From positions 4,310,501 to 4,374,500 of the forward strand of contig NZ_CP025407.1 of the NCBI RefSeq assembly GCF_002847285.1: 64,000 nucleotides of DNA, read 5' to 3'. The translations under genes were made by a program, and so were the position numbers. The notes beneath the pieces were generated by a model. That model had not been told where the DNA came from. It saw only the letters and a program-made list of their open reading frames with translations, and did not search any database. How positions within the stretch are numbered: the first letter of the stretch is position 1; every line of letters begins with the position of its first letter. Positions 34,037-41,320 of the stretch are shown here, piece after piece. This DNA is from Streptomyces sp. CMB-StM0423. Its GTDB lineage: Bacteria; Actinomycetota; Actinomycetes; Streptomycetales; Streptomycetaceae.

Positions 34037-34578
34037 GACGTCGGGAGATCGCGAGACTATGAGCTTGGGAATCGCGGGCGCCTGTGTCGTGCTCGGCCGC
34101 TGACCTGGGGCCGGAGAGGATCTGCAAGCCAGTGGCTCGACCGAATTAACTCGTGGCTCCCCGCGGCTCCCTACCTGGTCGGGCACACCTCGGGTAGGTC
34201 GGCATCTTCGCCCCGAAGTAACTTGGGACGCTCTCTGTCCCAGAGGGCTGTGTCTGTCACCTGCGCTGATGGTTCGCTGACGTCCACGGTTGTTCGCGGT
34301 TGTGCGTCGTGGGTGTCACTAAGACACTCAGTGTGCTTCCCTGCCGCAGGTCCGGTTGGGCGGTTGATCCCCGGTCCCGGGCTCGTGCCTTGGACCGGGG
34401 AGGGGTTCAGTCACGTGTCGGTAGCCGACGTTCCCCGTGGCTCCCTGTCTGTCGTCGCTGGCTGCTGTCGGGCGGCTAGCTCATGGATCCCCTGCTCTAG
34501 AGGGTCAACCCAAATCAGCACCCCACGCGAGAGGTTGAACCCCTCGCCAAGGTTGACCTGTATTACTAGTGTGTACGC
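34037..34578. other. Intergenic region before the nuclease-like cassette
   Basis: 540 bp without a convincing gene. It contains two related CCCGYGGCTCCCT elements (near 34159 and 34435), GTTGT-rich sequence near 34290, a small inverted repeat GTGTC-ACTAA-GACAC near 34315, and the inverted/direct GGTTGACC-type repeats described separately. The last 30 bases are AT-rich (GTATTACTAGTGTGTAC) and probably form the promoter. Confidence 0.5.
34503..34558. promoter_or_regulatory. GGTTGACC-type repeats before the cassette (possible operator/promoter)
   Basis: GGTCAACC (34503-34510), GGTTGAACC (34533-34541) and GGTTGACC (34551-34558) lie within 56 bp. The first and last are exact reverse complements, and TTGAAC/TTGACC resemble -35 hexamers. 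The ATG follows 21 bp after the last copy. They may be a repressor site controlling the cassette; this is inference from symmetry. Confidence 0.45.
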
Positions 34579-35145
34579 ATGGTGGCTGAGTCCTCACACA
34601 GGGAAGGGGAGGACGGCGTCCTCCTCGCCAAGCAGTGCCTTGAGAGCACGACGCACATCGAACTGCCGTTCGATGTGTACGAGTGCCCGGAACAGACCAC
34701 TGTGATTCGACTCGATAACAAAGTAAAACGTTTCGACCTAGCGGGCCATATTATTGCCACCAAGCGGCCCCTTTTTGTCGAGGTCAAGGCGTACAATGTG
34801 GTCGGCAAGCAGCCGGAAGAATATACTGAGTATCTGGCGAATGCCTACAGTGCCACAGCTCGCGACATTCGTGATGGGATTGACCGGAAACGCGAGTTCA
34901 TGTGGGTAACGTGGCATCCATTCAGCCAAACTAAGTGGGTGAATCTTACCACTAAGAGCGAGATCAAGAATGCGCTCGCGGTTCACGAGGAAAGCCTTGA
35001 CGGGGCTGAAATTGATGACGACATCGTAGATCTTCTTACGGGCCGCCTGTGGCTGATGATGGTGAGTAAGCGGCAGGAACAATTGCTGTTGACTCGGGAA
35101 GAGCTCTACACGGTGCAGGGCGCTCTCAAGCGCAAAGGAGCCTGA
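34579..35145 (+). CDS. PD-(D/E)XK nuclease-like protein (cassette gene 1)
   Basis: A 188-residue protein I do not recognise by family. It contains a nuclease-like core: a helix with Glu near residues 11-22, then RFDLAGHI (Asp53), then PLFVEVKAYN (Glu68, Lys70). The arrangement D-X14-E-V-K, in alternating hydrophobic strands, is the classical PD-(D/E)XK pattern of restriction endonucleases. Conserved-looking later segments are EFMWVTWHPFSQTKW and LLTGRLWLMM. GC is clearly lower and codon use less biased than in neighbouring AICE genes, indicating later acquisition. It is followed 2 bp later by a large partner gene. A DNA-targeting defence role is an inference. Confidence 0.75.
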   Translation: MVAESSHREGEDGVLLAKQCLESTTHIELPFDVYECPEQTTVIRLDNKVKRFDLAGHIIATKRPLFVEVKAYNVVGKQPEEYTEYLANAYSATARDIRDGIDRKREFMWVTWHPFSQTKWVNLTTKSEIKNALAVHEESLDGAEIDDDIVDLLTGRLWLMMVSKRQEQLLLTREELYTVQGALKRKGA

Positions 35146-35147
35146 CG

Positions 35148-36590
35148 GTGATCAACGAAACCATGCGTTCAGCCATCCAGGAAGCTTTGGGCGCGCACAA
35201 CGGTGACGAATTGATCCGTGGAGTCAAGAACGTTCTCACGTACGAGATTTCCGCTCTCGATCCGGCAGTGAAGATTGAAAACACAGGATACTTCAACCAC
35301 ACGTTTGTTCCGGACTTGGTAATGACGTGGGGCGAGGGCAGCCGTAAGCAGCAACGTGACATCTTTCTTCGGTTCAGCCTTCGAGCGGCGACCGTGGGGC
35401 GCGACGTGCAAGCGCTGGCTCAGGGTTCCCCTGTTTTGCTGGCCCTCAAAGGCAGCGACAGTGATGGCGAAATCGCAACTGTCCAGCAGGAGATCTCCGA
35501 GGCCGGTGAGGTCTTGGTGACCGACGTCCCGGCGTTGGATGAGATCAGATCCTCTGGCACCGTTTCAACCCCTGAGGAACTGGATGACGTCACAGAACCG
35601 TATCCTCGGGGCGGATCTCCCCTGCTGAATCTCGTACGCACCAGCGTCATGCGGGGTGGGCGCGGTCTATTGACCACCGAGACAGCGCACGAGTTGAGGG
35701 GACAGGCGCGGAGGCGTACCAGAGAGACAGAGATCAGCGAACTGCGGCAATTCGGCGAGACTGTCCGAAACCTATTCCGTGGGGAGACAGCTACTCGGCT
35801 GGAAAGAGCCGCCCAACTCATGCAAATGGGGCTGACGGGCGACGTCAGTCTCATTGAGCAGGCCCAGATAGTCGACCCGTCTGAAGAGGAGTTGATTCGC
35901 GGTCGTCTCTCAGAAAGCGAACTGCGAGTAATGCTGCCTTATCTCTTGAGGCGGGACGACGTTACGAGCAATCCGCGTTATTGGCGTCACTTGGGTTCGA
36001 TGGTCACACTGGAGCTCTTGGAGAGCATCTCTAGTGATCTCCATGGTATCGATCTGACTCGCCTCGTCGAGCCTAACAAAGATTCCTGGCTGGCTTTGCG
36101 TGCTGCGCTTTCCTATAATGTCGAACCCGACCAGGAGGGGGTAGGGACTGGTTACGTGGAGCGGTGGGAAATCCGTGCGCGAATGCTCAATTTAATCATG
36201 GGGCAGTACCGTGTGATGGTGACGGCAGATCGGCGGCGTATTCGGACCCGTGAAGATAATCCCCCCGCTAGGTGGGCGGATATCGAAGAACGCCTTCAAC
36301 CATTCCATCTGACTGGCGTCACACTTGATGGCCTTGTCAGGCGTGTTCAGGTCACCGGGGAGAATCAAGCGGACGTTTATCGGGACGTACAGTCCATCAC
36401 GGCAAGCATCCGAGACGATTTTCACGTTCCTAAAGTGGAAATTGCAGCGTCAGATCACGAAGGTGCTCCGAGGATCTCGGCCGACTTCAGTACGTGGGCC
36501 GCAACGGCTGACAATGGCGTTTCTGTCGGTAAACTGACAGAAATCGCGACCAAAGTGCTCGGATATCGGTTCGAGATGCCTTTGAACTGA
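35148..36590 (+). CDS. Large partner protein of the nuclease-like cassette (cassette gene 2)
   Basis: A 480-residue protein of unknown family. The first 80 residues contain YFNHTFVPDLVMTWGEG and RDIFLRFSLR, a degenerate PD-(D/E)XK-like layout (Pro55-Asp56 but IFLRF instead of ExK), so it may be an inactive sister fold. The centre is charged and helical (ELRGQARRRTRETEISELRQ). No ATPase, helicase or membrane segment is seen. AAGGAGCC lies 6 bp before the GTG start, and the 2-bp spacing to gene 1 implies translational coupling. One TTA codon (residue 349) is present. Low GC matches gene 1. The pair looks like a transferred two-protein system. Confidence 0.75.
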   Translation: MINETMRSAIQEALGAHNGDELIRGVKNVLTYEISALDPAVKIENTGYFNHTFVPDLVMTWGEGSRKQQRDIFLRFSLRAATVGRDVQALAQGSPVLLALKGSDSDGEIATVQQEISEAGEVLVTDVPALDEIRSSGTVSTPEELDDVTEPYPRGGSPLLNLVRTSVMRGGRGLLTTETAHELRGQARRRTRETEISELRQFGETVRNLFRGETATRLERAAQLMQMGLTGDVSLIEQAQIVDPSEEELIRGRLSESELRVMLPYLLRRDDVTSNPRYWRHLGSMVTLELLESISSDLHGIDLTRLVEPNKDSWLALRAALSYNVEPDQEGVGTGYVERWEIRARMLNLIMGQYRVMVTADRRRIRTREDNPPARWADIEERLQPFHLTGVTLDGLVRRVQVTGENQADVYRDVQSITASIRDDFHVPKVEIAASDHEGAPRISADFSTWAATADNGVSVGKLTEIATKVLGYRFEMPLN

Positions 36591-36610
36591 TCAGAGCTTT
36601 TAAATCTCCC

Positions 36611-36650
36611 GGCTCAGCCTTCCCAGGTTCGAATCCTGGCCTCACCACCA
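36611..36650 (+). other. tRNA 3'-half-like fragment with encoded CCA
   Basis: 20 bp after the cassette's last stop codon lies a perfect T arm (CCAGG-TTCGAAT-CCTGG, 36623-36639), then CCTCACC, a discriminator A and CCA (36640-36650). No matching 5' acceptor strand GGTGAGG occurs just upstream. A CTTTTAA loop-like sequence about 20 nt before may be chance. It is probably a relic of an attachment site or a broken tRNA gene that marks the right edge of the imported cassette. Confidence 0.6.
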
Positions 36651-37219
36651 CCTGGAGAATTGACCTCTGACCAGCGACGTTGGTTGAGGGTCGATCTTGT
36701 TTGAGTCCCCCGCGAGTCCTCGTGGCACCTGGCAGACCGACCCCAGGTGTTCCCCACAGTCCCGCAGCCCATGGGTCTGGCTGAGCGAGGTGGCTCCCTC
36801 GCCGGTCGGGCAGCGTAGCGCCCTACCCAGGTTCTCCGGGGGTGCAAGGCTCACTTCGTGACGCATGCGCTTGGCCTTGCACCCCCGGAGGTTCTGGGTG
36901 CACCCTCCGGGTGCCGGCCGATGGGGGAGCTGCCCCGCGACCCACCTCCGAGCCACGTGCTTTCGGGAGCTCCCAGGCGTCCCCCGCTCCCTCCGAGAGA
37001 GGGCCGGGGTTCGGGGCGGAGCCCCGCTGTTCTTCGACCTGCCCGCGCCGAATCGACTGGGCCCGGCATGATCGGATCTTCCCGCAGGGCTGCCAGCGCG
37101 GGCCGGCGGACCGGGCTGGAGCGGGGCGGAGACAGGAGCGGCGGCCCGGGGAGCCGGGCCGCGCGGCGAGCGGTAGCGAGCCGCCTTGAAGTCGTAGAGA
37201 AGGTTGTTACGCATGGGGC
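36651..37219. other. Gene-free region with strong secondary structure
   Basis: About 570 bp without a gene I can support. It includes the long inverted repeat at 36826-36898 and, near 37015-37030, a GGGGCGGAGCCCC hairpin. In AICEs, non-coding segments of this kind can hold the transfer locus or origin; no function can be proven from sequence. Confidence 0.5.
36826..36898. repeat. 25-bp imperfect inverted repeat (long stem-loop)
   Basis: 36826-36850 and 36874-36898 pair at 22 of 25 positions, including an uninterrupted 17-bp stretch (CTCCGGGGGTGCAAGGC), around a 23-nt loop. It lies in the non-coding part of the AICE between the cassette and the regulatory genes. Confidence 0.8.
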
Positions 37220-37549
37220 TCACATGCCGGTGTCTGCCTGCTCCGGCGGTGGGAGGTAGGGCACTGGTGTGACTGTCCAGGTCGCCTGCGTGGTGCGCTG
37301 CTTCAGTGTGAGCGTGTGGGCCTGGCCCTCCGACAGGTCGCGGGTCGCCTCGGCTTGGCCGTGGTCGATCCAGTCGCGGGCCTGGCGGTAGGGCTCCTCG
37401 TCCATGCTGATCGCGACCATCATCAGCGCGGCCTTGAACCAGCGCAGTGCCTCGCCTGTGCTGTAGGCGTCGAAGGTGCCTAACCGGTGCTCGTCGACAT
37501 GGCACTCGCAGTGAAACCAACGCAGTTCCGGGGGAGTTCGCTGGCTCAT
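37220..37549 (-). CDS. AICE hypothetical protein
   Basis: A 109-residue protein of unknown function. It begins MSQRTPPELRWFHCECHVDE and has several Cys/His residues near the N-terminus, a helical middle (EALRWFKAALMMVAISMDEE) and a short hydrophilic tail. It overlaps the upstream ATPase gene by 4 bp (ATGA), showing translational coupling and a shared operon. I do not recognise a domain. Confidence 0.75.
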   Translation of the reverse strand: MSQRTPPELRWFHCECHVDEHRLGTFDAYSTGEALRWFKAALMMVAISMDEEPYRQARDWIDHGQAEATRDLSEGQAHTLTLKQRTTQATWTVTPVPYLPPPEQADTGM

Positions 37550-38013
37550 TGGTGCCGCTCCTGCGTGGTCGGTCGCAAGCTGGCCGCCGGCCGGGGTTCC
37601 GGCTCTGCTGTGCCGGGGTCCAGTTCGACCATGACCGTGTAGCCCTCGTCGTCTCCGCTTACTTCCATGCGTCGGCCGAGCGCCGAGACGAGAGTGAGTC
37701 CGCGGCCGTGGGCGTCCCCATCTGCCGCAGCTACCTCGTGGGGTTTCGTCGCGCCTCCGCCGACGTCGGTGACTGCCAGCACGACCGATCCTGATGTGCG
37801 GAAGAGCGAGATGCGCATGCTCCCGCTCGCTGTCCCGCTCGCGGAGTGCAGTAGGGCGTTCGTGCTCAGCTCGCTCACGATCAGTGCGGCCTCTTCCGCA
37901 CACCTGCTGTCGCCGAGTACGTCTCTCGTCCAGCGGCGGACACGGCCGACCTCTTCGGGAAGACCCGGGCAGGTGAGTTCCCAGATTCGACGTCTACTCG
38001 TATACTCGTCCAT
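37546..38013 (-). CDS. GHKL ATPase (RsbW-like) encoded in the AICE
   Basis: A 155-residue protein with the HATPase fold of Streptomyces anti-sigma-type kinases: N box VSELSTNALLHSAS, G1 region VTDVGGGATKP and G2 region HGRGLTLVSALG. Such proteins occur in AICEs and phages and may interfere with host sigma regulation; the target is unknown. The start codon lies inside a predicted KorSA-type operator (ACTTGTATGGACGAGT on the minus strand), so the gene is probably repressed by the GntR protein. It is co-transcribed with the small downstream gene. Confidence 0.82.
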   Translation of the reverse strand: MDEYTSRRRIWELTCPGLPEEVGRVRRWTRDVLGDSRCAEEAALIVSELSTNALLHSASGTASGSMRISLFRTSGSVVLAVTDVGGGATKPHEVAAADGDAHGRGLTLVSALGRRMEVSGDDEGYTVMVELDPGTAEPEPRPAASLRPTTQERHQ

Positions 38014-38019
38014 ACAAGT
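37996..38019. promoter_or_regulatory. KorSA-type operator overlapping the ATPase start
   Basis: ACTCGTCCATACAAGT (38004-38019) has the same architecture as the palindromes at 39434 and 39512 (ACTYGT-N4-ACRAGT). It overlaps a second copy-like sequence, ACTCGTATACTCGT (37996-38009). The box covers the ATG of the ATPase gene. Confidence 0.6.
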
Positions 38020-38058
38020 TCCTTTATGCTGGTGGCCGCCATGGGTAGTGGATTTGAG

Positions 38059-38493
38059 CTAGACGAGTCTCACGCCGTCATGCGCGCGCACGGCCGGCGG
38101 CGATGCGGCGTCGAGAGCGTCCAGGACGCGGATCGCGTAAGCCTCGTCGGCGAGTTCGGTGACCTCGGCGCGGGTGGCCCAGCGGAGAGCGTAAGTCTCG
38201 TCACCGGTGGTCGGTGTGCCGTCGATGACCTTGCAGCGGAAGACGAGCGAGACGATCAGGCCCGTCATGTTCTTGTACACGCCGGTAAGGGATGCGGGGA
38301 GAGCGATCTTCAGGCCCGTCTCCTCCAGGACCTCGCGCTGAAGCGCTTCGGGGACCGTCTCGCCGGGTTCGAGGACGCCGCCGGGTGGTTCCCATTGGCC
38401 GTTGTCCCGGCGCTGGATGAGCAGGGCGCGGCCCTCGTCGTCGACGATGACTCCCGCGACGCTCACGGAGTGGGGGCGCTCTGCGCTACTCAC
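38059..38493 (-). CDS. Nudix hydrolase, Pif-like
   Basis: A 144-residue Nudix protein with a perfect Nudix box, split here for length: GGVLEPGETVPEALQ followed by REVLEETGLKI. Nudix enzymes hydrolyse nucleoside diphosphate derivatives. In pSAM2 the Nudix protein Pif, encoded near korSA, limits redundant transfer between donors. Its position beside the KorSA-like regulator suggests the same role. GTG 38493 (VSSAERP) is used because longer frames run into the divergent regulator region. The end carries a TAGACGAGT half-site like the operators. Confidence 0.85.
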   Translation of the reverse strand: MSSAERPHSVSVAGVIVDDEGRALLIQRRDNGQWEPPGGVLEPGETVPEALQREVLEETGLKIALPASLTGVYKNMTGLIVSLVFRCKVIDGTPTTGDETYALRWATRAEVTELADEAYAIRVLDALDAASPPAVRAHDGVRLV

Positions 38494-38578
38494 GGTCCTC
38501 GGTCCCCTCGGCTGGCTAGGCTCTCCACCGTAGCAACAGCACTCAGCCTCTCGTCTAGATATCCAGAGGAGTACGCAC

Positions 38579-39367
38579 ATGGCGCCCGTTCCGTCCGGTG
38601 TTCTCGGGGCTGTCGACCCCACCAGCGATCGCGCCGTTTTCCGGCAGATCGCCGACCAGCTCCGGGAGGCCATCGACAGGGGCCGCTTCAGGGAGGGTTC
38701 CAAGCTGCCGTCCGAAGCTGAGCTTGTCGAGCACTTCGGCGTCTCCCGGATGACCGTTCGTAACTCGATCGGGGTCCTTCAGGGTGAGGGGCTGATCTCC
38801 GCCGAGCACGGGAAGGGCGTCTTCGTCCGGCCGCGGCCCCCGGTGCGGCGGCTCGCGTCCGACCGCTTCGCACGTCGGCACCGCGATCAGGGCAAGTCGG
38901 CGTTCATCGTGGAGGCGGACGCCGCGGGTTCCCGGCCGGAGGTGGACAGCCTGGAGGTCAAGGAGGAGAAGCCGAGTCGCGACATCTCCGCCCGTCTTGG
39001 GTCTCCTCGTAAGGTCCTCGCTCGCCGCCGGCGTTACCTGCTCGACGGCCGCCCCGTCGAGTTCGCCGTCTCCTACCTCCCGCTCGACCTGGCGCGCGGT
39101 ACGCGGATCGCCGAGCCGAACCCCGGCCCCGGCGGCATCTACGCGCGGCTGGAGGAAGCGGGGCACCGGCTCGACCACTTCGACGAGGAAGTACGGGCCC
39201 GGATGCCCTCCCCGGGGGAGGCGAAGATGCTGCGGCTGGCGTCAGGTGTGCCGGTGATCCACCTGGTTCGGACCGCGTACGACACCGAAGGGCGGGCCGT
39301 CGAGGTCTGCGACACCGTGATGGCGGCCGACGCCTACGTGCTCGCGTACCAACTGCCGGCGACCTGA
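38579..39367 (+). CDS. GntR-family regulator, KorSA-like
   Basis: A 262-residue repressor. The winged helix-turn-helix occupies about residues 15-80 (GRFREGSKLPSEAELVEHFG, VSRMTVRNSIGVLQGEGLIS), and the C-terminal half is a UTRA-type ligand-binding fold (RRRYLLDGRPVEFAVSYLPL). KorSA-type GntR repressors keep AICE excision, replication and transfer genes silent. Repeated ACTCGTATAGACGAGT-like palindromes nearby are the probable binding sites. GAGGAG lies 7 bp before the ATG. The gene sits between the divergent Nudix gene and the transfer operon, as in pSAM2. Confidence 0.88.
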   Translation: MAPVPSGVLGAVDPTSDRAVFRQIADQLREAIDRGRFREGSKLPSEAELVEHFGVSRMTVRNSIGVLQGEGLISAEHGKGVFVRPRPPVRRLASDRFARRHRDQGKSAFIVEADAAGSRPEVDSLEVKEEKPSRDISARLGSPRKVLARRRRYLLDGRPVEFAVSYLPLDLARGTRIAEPNPGPGGIYARLEEAGHRLDHFDEEVRARMPSPGEAKMLRLASGVPVIHLVRTAYDTEGRAVEVCDTVMAADAYVLAYQLPAT

Positions 39368-39433
39368 CCCGGGTTCGGGAGGTCTCGATGCCGACAGGTG
39401 CGTCTTCGCGGACTCGTACACACCGAGAGGCAT

Positions 39434-39449
39434 ACTCGTATAGACGAGT
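39434..39449. promoter_or_regulatory. Palindromic operator ACTCGT-ATAG-ACGAGT
   Basis: A perfect 6-bp inverted repeat with a 4-bp centre lies 70 bp after the GntR-type gene and 108 bp before the transfer operon's first gene. It is the best copy of the motif also found at 38004 and 39512 and is probably bound by the KorSA-like repressor. Confidence 0.65.
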
Positions 39450-39511
39450 GGGCAAGCTGTGTGTCACAGTGGTTCGCATCCCCGGCGCCGAGCCTCGGTT
39501 CGGCTGGGGCA

Positions 39512-39527
39512 ACTTGTATAGACGACT
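39512..39527. promoter_or_regulatory. Second operator ACTTGTATAGACGACT before the transfer operon
   Basis: This matches the 39434 palindrome at 14 of 16 positions and lies 78 bp downstream of it, 30 bp before the TTG start at 39557. Two spaced boxes fit cooperative repression of the transfer operon promoter. Confidence 0.6.
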
Positions 39528-39556
39528 AGCTGTCACAACGAAGAAGGGGAAGCACC

Positions 39557-39907
39557 TTGCGCACCATCCGAGTTGAGACCTCCACCGCCACCATCCTCCT
39601 CACCGAAGCCCCCGAGCCGAAGGTGCGCGACCGGCAGACCGGCGAGATCGCCAAGGACGCCACCAGCGGCGAGACGCTGATGAAGGTCGGCGTCGTCTAC
39701 ATCGACGAGGGCGAGTCCTCGCTGATCCACGTGACCGTCCCCGAGAGCGGCGTGAGTGAGGGACTTGCCCTTGGTGCTCCCGTCGCGCTCCCGGGGCTGG
39801 TCGCCCGCCCGTGGGAGTCGGTGTTCAACGGGCAGCAGCGCCACGGGATCGCCTACCGCGCCGCCGCCGTCACCCTGGGCGTCGTACCGGCCGGAGCGGC
39901 GGCCTGA
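39557..39907 (+). CDS. Conserved AICE protein upstream of traB
   Basis: A 116-residue protein of predicted beta-rich structure (RTIRVETSTATILLTEAPEP, LMKVGVVYIDEGESSLIHVT, RPWESVFNGQQRHGIAYRAA). Proteins like this regularly precede the FtsK-like gene in Streptomyces integrative elements, and their role is not established. TTG at 39557 is the only start that fits, with AAGGGGAAG upstream. Its stop overlaps the traB start (TGATG), so the two are translationally coupled. It is probably controlled by the two upstream operators. Confidence 0.78.
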   Translation: MRTIRVETSTATILLTEAPEPKVRDRQTGEIAKDATSGETLMKVGVVYIDEGESSLIHVTVPESGVSEGLALGAPVALPGLVARPWESVFNGQQRHGIAYRAAAVTLGVVPAGAAA

Positions 39908-41238
39908 TGTCCGATCTGTCGACGCTGGTGGAGGTGGGCGGCCCGATAGCCGGGCTAGGTGGCGGGGTCGCCTACCTCCGGGCCCGGCACCCGGCGGCCT
40001 ACTGGTCCACGGTCGGGATGCCGCTGTCCTCGGTGCGGCTGCTGGGCTCGTACGGCTCGGTCATGGAGTCGTGCGGCCTGACCGTCGAGCCGTCCCGCCT
40101 CTGGGTTCTGGCCGTACGGGCGACCACCCGGCGGGAAGTACGGCCCGTACCGCCGCGCCGGGGTCTGCTCCGGCCCACCTCGACCGGCTTGCGCGTCCGG
40201 CTCCGGCTCGCCCCGGGGCAGGAGCCCGCCGACCTGGCCGCGTCCGCCGAACGGCTCCGGCACGCCTGGGGCGTTCATTCCGTCTACGTACGGGAGATCA
40301 AACCCGGCGTCGTCGAACTGCGGCTCGTCGGCTTCGACGTTCTCCGCCGCGTGCGGATGCCGCGCAAAGCGGGTGGTGGCTTCCTGCGGGTGCCCGTGGC
40401 GCTGCGGGAGGACGCGACTGCGTTCTTACGGGACTTCCGCGCGATCCCGCACGAACTCGTGCTCGGCGCGACCCTCTCCGGCAAGTCCATGTACCTGCGC
40501 CACCTGCTCACGGGCCTCGCCGGACAGCGGGTCGCGCTCGCCGGAATCGACTGCAAACGCGGCGTCGAGCTGGCGCCCTTCGCGCCCCGGCTCTCCGCGC
40601 TCGCCACCGACCCGGACCAGGCGGCCGAGCTGCTGCCCGCGCTCGTACGCGAGATGGAAGACCGCTACGACCTGATCAGGGCCCGGCAGGGCATCGCTCC
40701 CTCGACCCCGGACGAGGACATCACCTCGGACGTGTGGGGCCTGCCGGAGAGCGAACGGCCGGTGCCGATCGTCCTGTTCGTGGACGAGATCGCCGAACTC
40801 TTCCTCGTCGCGACGAGGAAAGGCGAGGAACGACGCGACGAGATGGTCACCCAACTCATCCGCCTCGCCCAACTCGGCCGCGCCGCCGGCATCTACCTGG
40901 AGGTCTGCGGTCAGCGCTTCGGCGCCGAGCTGGGCAAGGGCGCCACCATGCTCCGCGCCCAGCTCACCGGCCGTGTCTGCCACCGCGTGAACGACGAACC
41001 GTCCGCCAAGATGGCACTCGGCGACATCGCCCCCGAAGCGGTCGGCGCCGCCTGCGCCATCGCGCCCGACCGGCCCGGCCTGGCCGTCGCCGGTGACACC
41101 TCCGGCGGCTGGTCCCGCATCCGTACGCCGTACCTCTCGCTGGCCGACGCCGCCGCGCGCTGCCGGGAAACCGCTGATCTCGTTCCCGAGCTGCCCGCGC
41201 TGAAGCCCTTCCTTCCCGACGTTCCCGTGAGCGACTGA
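39907..41238 (+). CDS. traB: FtsK/SpoIIIE-family DNA translocase (TraB-like transfer protein)
   Basis: A 443-residue ATPase. The N-terminal part has hydrophobic segments and a basic region. The motor domain has Walker A GATLSGKS (residues 187-194) and Walker B IVLFVDEIAE (Asp293, Glu294). Streptomyces AICEs move double-stranded DNA between hyphae with a single FtsK-like protein of this type. The C-terminal winged helix typical of these proteins, which recognises the clt locus, is plausible but not sure. Codon 174 is TTA, a rare bldA-dependent codon. It is the second gene of the transfer operon. Confidence 0.92.
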   Translation: MSDLSTLVEVGGPIAGLGGGVAYLRARHPAAYWSTVGMPLSSVRLLGSYGSVMESCGLTVEPSRLWVLAVRATTRREVRPVPPRRGLLRPTSTGLRVRLRLAPGQEPADLAASAERLRHAWGVHSVYVREIKPGVVELRLVGFDVLRRVRMPRKAGGGFLRVPVALREDATAFLRDFRAIPHELVLGATLSGKSMYLRHLLTGLAGQRVALAGIDCKRGVELAPFAPRLSALATDPDQAAELLPALVREMEDRYDLIRARQGIAPSTPDEDITSDVWGLPESERPVPIVLFVDEIAELFLVATRKGEERRDEMVTQLIRLAQLGRAAGIYLEVCGQRFGAELGKGATMLRAQLTGRVCHRVNDEPSAKMALGDIAPEAVGAACAIAPDRPGLAVAGDTSGGWSRIRTPYLSLADAAARCRETADLVPELPALKPFLPDVPVSD

Positions 41239-41320
41239 CCCCACTCCCAACCCGGCCGGCGCGACCGCTTCGCGCCGCGTCCCTACCCCTCCCATGCCCG
41301 AAACCGGAAGGAGACGACCC

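Noticed and set aside
36540..36650. Complete tRNA gene at the end of the cassette
   Set aside because: Only the T arm and the 3' acceptor strand are convincing. No paired 5' acceptor strand or D arm is present, and the upstream part overlaps coding sequence.
36642..37520. 292-codon minus-strand frame across the AICE non-coding region
   Set aside because: It passes through the long inverted repeat and changes character abruptly. Only the segment belonging to the 109-residue gene (37220-37549, in another frame) has coding support.
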